Assembly: GCA_021160945.1 (NCBI GenBank)
Contig: JAGHBQ010000038.1
Span: 1 to 8,553, forward strand
Direction: 5' to 3'
Source: Thermoplasmata archaeon
Lineage (GTDB): Archaea; Thermoplasmatota; Thermoplasmata; Thermoplasmatales; Aciduliprofundaceae
DNA: 8,553 nucleotides
The notes beneath the pieces were generated by a model, which was given only the letters and a program-made list of their open reading frames with translations, did not search any database and was not told where the DNA came from. Both the position numbers and the translations under genes were made by a program. Positions 5,822-8,553 of the stretch are shown here, piece after piece; positions within the stretch are counted from its first letter, which is position 1; every line of letters starts with the position of its first letter.

Positions 5822-5829
5822 TTTTTATA
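5822..5829 (+). promoter_or_regulatory. TATA box of the helicase gene, doubling as a T-tract after the nuclease gene
   Basis: TTTTTATA is centred 25-26 bases before the ATG at 5851, predicting a leaderless mRNA. It starts two bases after the stop of the nuclease gene, and its T-run could also contribute to termination of that gene, since archaeal terminators are T-rich. The ATG at 5841, upstream and out of frame, would then not be transcribed. Confidence 0.6.
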
Positions 5830-5850
5830 CGCAAATCCCCATGAAGCTCT

Positions 5851-7848
5851 ATGAAAATTAAGTTTGATGATCTCGAGGAGTATCGCAGTTATTTCCTTCA
5901 TCTTATAGAGATAGAGCGCAGAGAAGAGATGCGACTTTATATGGAAGAAATTCGGAAGATGAGCGGTACAAAGAGAGAAAAGCTTGGCAGGGCAATCCTT
6001 AATCTTCGAGGCAAAGATGCAGGTCGAGGACTTGGTGGTGCATACCTCATAAGATATACCAGGAAGAATTTTCCAGAAACAGAGATATCTGTGGGTGATG
6101 TGGTTCTTCTATCACAGGGAAAGGTAAGTGAGAGAAACCCTCAGGCAACAGTATACGAGAAGGGAAAGAATTACATAGTGGTATCAATCTCAACAAAACC
6201 TCCAAAGTATCTATATGGCCGAGGAATAAGAATGGATCTCTATGTGAGTGATATGACCTTTAGGAGAATGAAGGAAGCTCTTAATTCTCTAGCCAATCGA
6301 AGAGATTTAATCCCCTTCCTTCTGGGAAAGGAAGAGCTAAAACCTGTCACATTTGGAAGAGTGAAATTTTTCAATGGGGAGCTCAATAAATCGCAGAGAG
6401 ATGCTGTAACCCGCTCGCTATCCTCCGACAAGATTTTTCTTATTCACGGTCCTCCTGGGACAGGAAAGACAACGACTCTTGTGGAATCTATTGTGCAGCA
6501 TGTTAATCTTGGTGAGAAGGTTCTTGCCACCGCTGATTCGAATGTGTCTGTAGACAACCTTGTTGAGCGACTGTGGCGTTATGTAAATGTAGTAAGAATA
6601 GGTAATCCTGCAAGAGTCACAAAGTCACTTCTCGAGCATACCCTGGATTATCTCGTTCAGTTTGAGGAAGAATACAAAGAGGCTAGAAGAATATGGGAAG
6701 AGGTGGACAAGCTCGTGGAAGAGAGGGATAAATATATAAAACCAACGCAGCAGTGGAGAAGGGGGTTGGGAGATGATGAAATTTTTTATTTGGCGAGAGC
6801 GGGGAAGAGTGCTAGAGGCATACCACTTACAGTAATTAGAAGCATGGCTCAATGGCTAAAAATTCAGAAGAAAATTGAAATTCTGGTGAAGAAAGCTAAA
6901 ACTCTTGAAGATAGAGCAGTGAGGAAAATTCTGGAAAGGGGAGAGGTGATATGTGCAACAAATTCTACAGCTGGAAGTGAAATTCTCCGAGATTTTCAAT
7001 TTGATACACTCTTCATAGATGAGGCCACTCAGAGCACAGAGCCCTCCTCCCTAATTCCTTTAGTAAAAGTCAGAAAGGTGGTGATGGCAGGTGATCACAA
7101 GCAGTTGCCGCCTACAGTTATGAGCTACGAGGCTAAAGATCTTCAATATACGCTGTTTGAGAGGATGCATCATATATATCCATCCATAACATCTTTTTTA
7201 GATTTGCAGTACAGGATGAATCATAAAATAATGGGATTCTCAAACATCCAATTTTACAATGGTGCACTGAGATCTCATCCTAAGGTGAGGAATATTACTC
7301 TTGCAGATTTCAATCTTAAATACTCTCATCTAAGCGGATTCGAGAGGGAAGCTTTAAAACCGGAAAGTGTTGTGGTTTTCATTGATACTTGTGGAAACAT
7401 GCCAGAAAGACAGAGAAAGGGCTCAACATCCTATGAAAATGAAGGTGAGGGTGAGATAGTGAAAAGAATAGTCTGTTCCATTCTCGAGATAGGAATAAAA
7501 GGAAAAGATATTGGTGTGATAACACCCTATGATGATCAGGTGGATTTACTGAGAAATCTAATATCTGACGAAGAAGTGGAGATAAAATCTGTGGATGGTT
7601 TTCAGGGAAGAGAGAAAGAGATAATAGTGATTTCTTTTGTTCGATCCAATCCGATGGGAGAAATAGGTTTTCTGAAAGATAGTAGAAGACTCAATGTGTC
7701 ATTGACCCGTGCAAAGAGAAAGCTTATTATGGTTGGAGATTCTCAAACTTTGAGTTGCAATAAACTTTACTATCAGCTTCTCCAATATGTAGAAAGGGAG
7801 GGTAAAATTTTAAAATTGTGCGAGGAATTACCCTTCAATGGTGTTTGA
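5851..7848 (+). CDS. Superfamily 1B helicase of the Upf1/IGHMBP2 (DNA2-like) family
   Basis: The protein has 665 residues and a full set of SF1 motifs: motif I GPPGTGKTTT (200-209), Ia around ATADSNVSVDNL (226-237), II IDEATQS (389-395, DEAT), III GDHKQLPP (414-421), IV LQYRMNHKI (452-460), V VDGFQGREKE (581-590) and VI LNVSLTRAKRK (614-624). The N-terminal part (about 80-135) has a small beta-barrel pattern as in IGHMBP2/Smubp-2-like helicases. The insertion between motifs Ia and II (about 268-365) is charged and helical and corresponds to the stalk/1B-1C region. These are ATP-driven 5'-to-3' helicases on DNA or RNA. No nuclease or iron-sulfur cysteine cluster of true Dna2 is seen. It has its own TATA box and overlaps the methyltransferase start by 11 bases. 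DNA versus RNA substrate is open; the adjacent nucleases mildly favour DNA. Confidence 0.93.
   Translation: MKIKFDDLEEYRSYFLHLIEIERREEMRLYMEEIRKMSGTKREKLGRAILNLRGKDAGRGLGGAYLIRYTRKNFPETEISVGDVVLLSQGKVSERNPQATVYEKGKNYIVVSISTKPPKYLYGRGIRMDLYVSDMTFRRMKEALNSLANRRDLIPFLLGKEELKPVTFGRVKFFNGELNKSQRDAVTRSLSSDKIFLIHGPPGTGKTTTLVESIVQHVNLGEKVLATADSNVSVDNLVERLWRYVNVVRIGNPARVTKSLLEHTLDYLVQFEEEYKEARRIWEEVDKLVEERDKYIKPTQQWRRGLGDDEIFYLARAGKSARGIPLTVIRSMAQWLKIQKKIEILVKKAKTLEDRAVRKILERGEVICATNSTAGSEILRDFQFDTLFIDEATQSTEPSSLIPLVKVRKVVMAGDHKQLPPTVMSYEAKDLQYTLFERMHHIYPSITSFLDLQYRMNHKIMGFSNIQFYNGALRSHPKVRNITLADFNLKYSHLSGFEREALKPESVVVFIDTCGNMPERQRKGSTSYENEGEGEIVKRIVCSILEIGIKGKDIGVITPYDDQVDLLRNLISDEEVEIKSVDGFQGREKEIIVISFVRSNPMGEIGFLKDSRRLNVSLTRAKRKLIMVGDSQTLSCNKLYYQLLQYVEREGKILKLCEELPFNGV
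7822..7825 (+). promoter_or_regulatory. Probable Shine-Dalgarno motif of the methyltransferase gene
   Basis: GAGG lies 12 bases before the ATG at 7838 and 15 before the GTG at 7841, within the last codons of the helicase gene. The spacing favours ATG 7838. Translation of this gene is probably coupled to the helicase. Confidence 0.4.
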
Positions 7849-8452
7849 TCCCGCAGAATATGATTCGTGGTACGAGAGGCATCGGGATATATATGAGGCG
7901 GAACTTAAAGCTCTGGAAGATGTTGTGAAAAAATATCCATCTCCGAAACTTGAGATTGGTGTGGGAACAGGAAGATTTGCCTCTAGACTCGGTGTGGAAT
8001 ATGGTATAGACCCTGAGGAAAGAATGCTTGAATATGCAGCTAAAAGAGGAGTCAAAACAATCCAGGGAGTGGGTGAAGAATTACCGTTTTCTAATGATAA
8101 TTTTTATGCGGTGTTGATAATTACCACGCTTCCATTTTTTCATGATGCAAAAAAGGTAGTGAAGGAAACACACAGGGTTCTGAAAGACAATGGAGCTCTC
8201 ATTCTTGGATTCATACCCCGTGATAGCTTTTTTGGAAGAAAGTATGTGGAATATGGAAAAAAGGGAGACAAGAGATTCAGGGATACACACTTTTATACTA
8301 TGGAAGAAGTGGAATCTCTCTTGGAAGATTATTTCTATATCGCAAGAGTGAGAAGCACCCTTATAGGAGATGAGATTTCCTTAGAAATATTGGAGGGTTA
8401 TGTTCCAGGGGCAAGTTTTGTTGTAATAGAGGGTCTCAAAATACCCCGCTAG
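7838..8452 (+). CDS. Class I SAM-dependent methyltransferase (Methyltransf_11 type)
   Basis: This 204-residue protein has a Rossmann methyltransferase fold: motif I LEIGVGTGRF (38-47) for SAM binding, post-I acidic residue D58 in YGIDPEERML, motif II/III region EELPFSNDNFYAVLIITTLPFF (80-101, where an adenine-contacting acidic loop is expected), and the helix plus strand VVKETHRVLKDNGALILGF (107-125). The C-terminal part (about 130-204) is probably the substrate-binding cap and is not diagnostic. The family methylates small molecules, lipids or quinones and sometimes protein or RNA; nothing here fixes the substrate. The ATG at 7838 overlaps the helicase stop by 11 bases in another frame, so the two are co-transcribed. 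GTG 7841, the next codon, is a minor alternative start. A role in a process shared with the helicase is possible but unproven. Confidence 0.88.
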   Translation: MVFDPAEYDSWYERHRDIYEAELKALEDVVKKYPSPKLEIGVGTGRFASRLGVEYGIDPEERMLEYAAKRGVKTIQGVGEELPFSNDNFYAVLIITTLPFFHDAKKVVKETHRVLKDNGALILGFIPRDSFFGRKYVEYGKKGDKRFRDTHFYTMEEVESLLEDYFYIARVRSTLIGDEISLEILEGYVPGASFVVIEGLKIPR

Positions 8453-8461
8453 TTCAAAATG

Positions 8462-8468
8462 TTTAATA
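8462..8468 (+). promoter_or_regulatory. TATA box of the TFS-like gene
   Basis: TTTAATA is centred 26 bases before the ATG at 8491, predicting a leaderless mRNA for a separately transcribed gene. It lies ten bases after the methyltransferase stop. Confidence 0.6.
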
Positions 8469-8490
8469 AGGATGAGTACATCGCATCCCT

Positions 8491-8553
8491 ATGTTCTGTC
8501 CAAAATGCGGCTCACTTATGTATCCCAAAGACGGAAAATGGGTATGCCCTAAC
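8491..8553 (+). CDS. Transcription factor S-like zinc-ribbon protein, first 21 codons only
   Basis: Only 21 residues are in the window. They start MFCPKCGSLM and end WVCPN, so the first zinc-ribbon knuckle CPKC (C3, C6) and the third cysteine (C18) are visible. This is the characteristic N-terminus of archaeal transcription factor S (RpoM/TFS), a roughly 100-110-residue relative of TFIIS and of the Rpb9/A12.2 subunits, which stimulates transcript cleavage by stalled RNA polymerase. The catalytic C-terminal ribbon with its Asp-Glu pair is outside the window. Other small zinc-ribbon proteins start in a similar way, so the call needs the missing part. The start is supported by a TATA box at leaderless spacing. 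Confidence 0.7.
   Translation, partial: MFCPKCGSLMYPKDGKWVCPN

Noticed and set aside
5841..5861. Six-codon ORF overlapping the helicase start
   Set aside because: The predicted transcript start is at about 5851, so its ATG would not be in the mRNA. It shows no coding features.
1..8553. CRISPR array, insertion sequence, tRNA or rRNA gene
   Set aside because: No regularly spaced repeats, transposase motifs, terminal inverted repeats or recognisable tRNA/rRNA segments were found by reading the sequence; gaps between genes are all under 150 bases.

Overview
The window is archaeal chromosomal DNA, most likely from a thermophilic euryarchaeon. It is A+T-rich and densely coding, and it uses AGA/AGG arginine and ATA isoleucine codons heavily. 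It carries the start of a TFS-type transcription factor, a KaiC/GvpD-like ATPase, an archaeal pilin-like protein, and TATA boxes of the form TTTAAATA, TTTTTATA or TTTAATA. An Aciduliprofundum-like or other Thermoplasmata-related lineage is my guess from overall flavour; it was not tested by comparison. There are nine genes and one further gene fragment start, with no rRNA, tRNA, insertion sequence or CRISPR array. The longest stretch without a gene is the 143-base divergent promoter region at 344-486.

Left part (1-2213): a pilin-like surface protein, cut by the window edge, runs leftward. Divergent from it is a two-gene signalling unit: a two-domain KaiC/RAD55/GvpD-type ATPase, overlapped at its stop (ATGA) by a stand-alone CheY-like receiver. 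No histidine kinase is present.

Middle part (2210-4343): a leftward operon of a small winged-helix regulator followed, one base later, by a 581-residue four-part protein. That protein has a zinc ribbon, a PUA RNA-binding domain, a CysH/PAPS-reductase-type PP-loop domain with four or five extra cysteines, and a C-terminal 2x[4Fe-4S] ferredoxin. It meets the receiver gene tail to tail with overlapping stop codons (TTAA). The regulator diverges from an endonuclease IV-like gene across a 69-base gap holding a perfect 8+1+8 palindrome, which looks like an operator.

Right part (4344-8553): rightward genes for an endonuclease IV-like TIM barrel, a membrane-anchored single-HKD phospholipase D-type nuclease, a Upf1/IGHMBP2-type superfamily 1B helicase, a class I methyltransferase overlapping the helicase by 11 bases, and the first 21 codons of a TFS-like zinc-ribbon protein. 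Three nucleic-acid enzymes in a row suggest a repair or nucleic-acid-processing neighbourhood, although most of them have their own promoter.

A consistent pattern runs through the window. Most promoter-proximal genes have a TATA box centred about 22-28 bases before the ATG, which predicts leaderless or nearly leaderless mRNAs. Genes inside operons have Shine-Dalgarno-like sequences instead. The main candidates for unusual biology are the four-part PUA/PP-loop/ferredoxin protein with its palindrome-linked regulator, and the KaiC-like/receiver pair facing a pilin-like gene.
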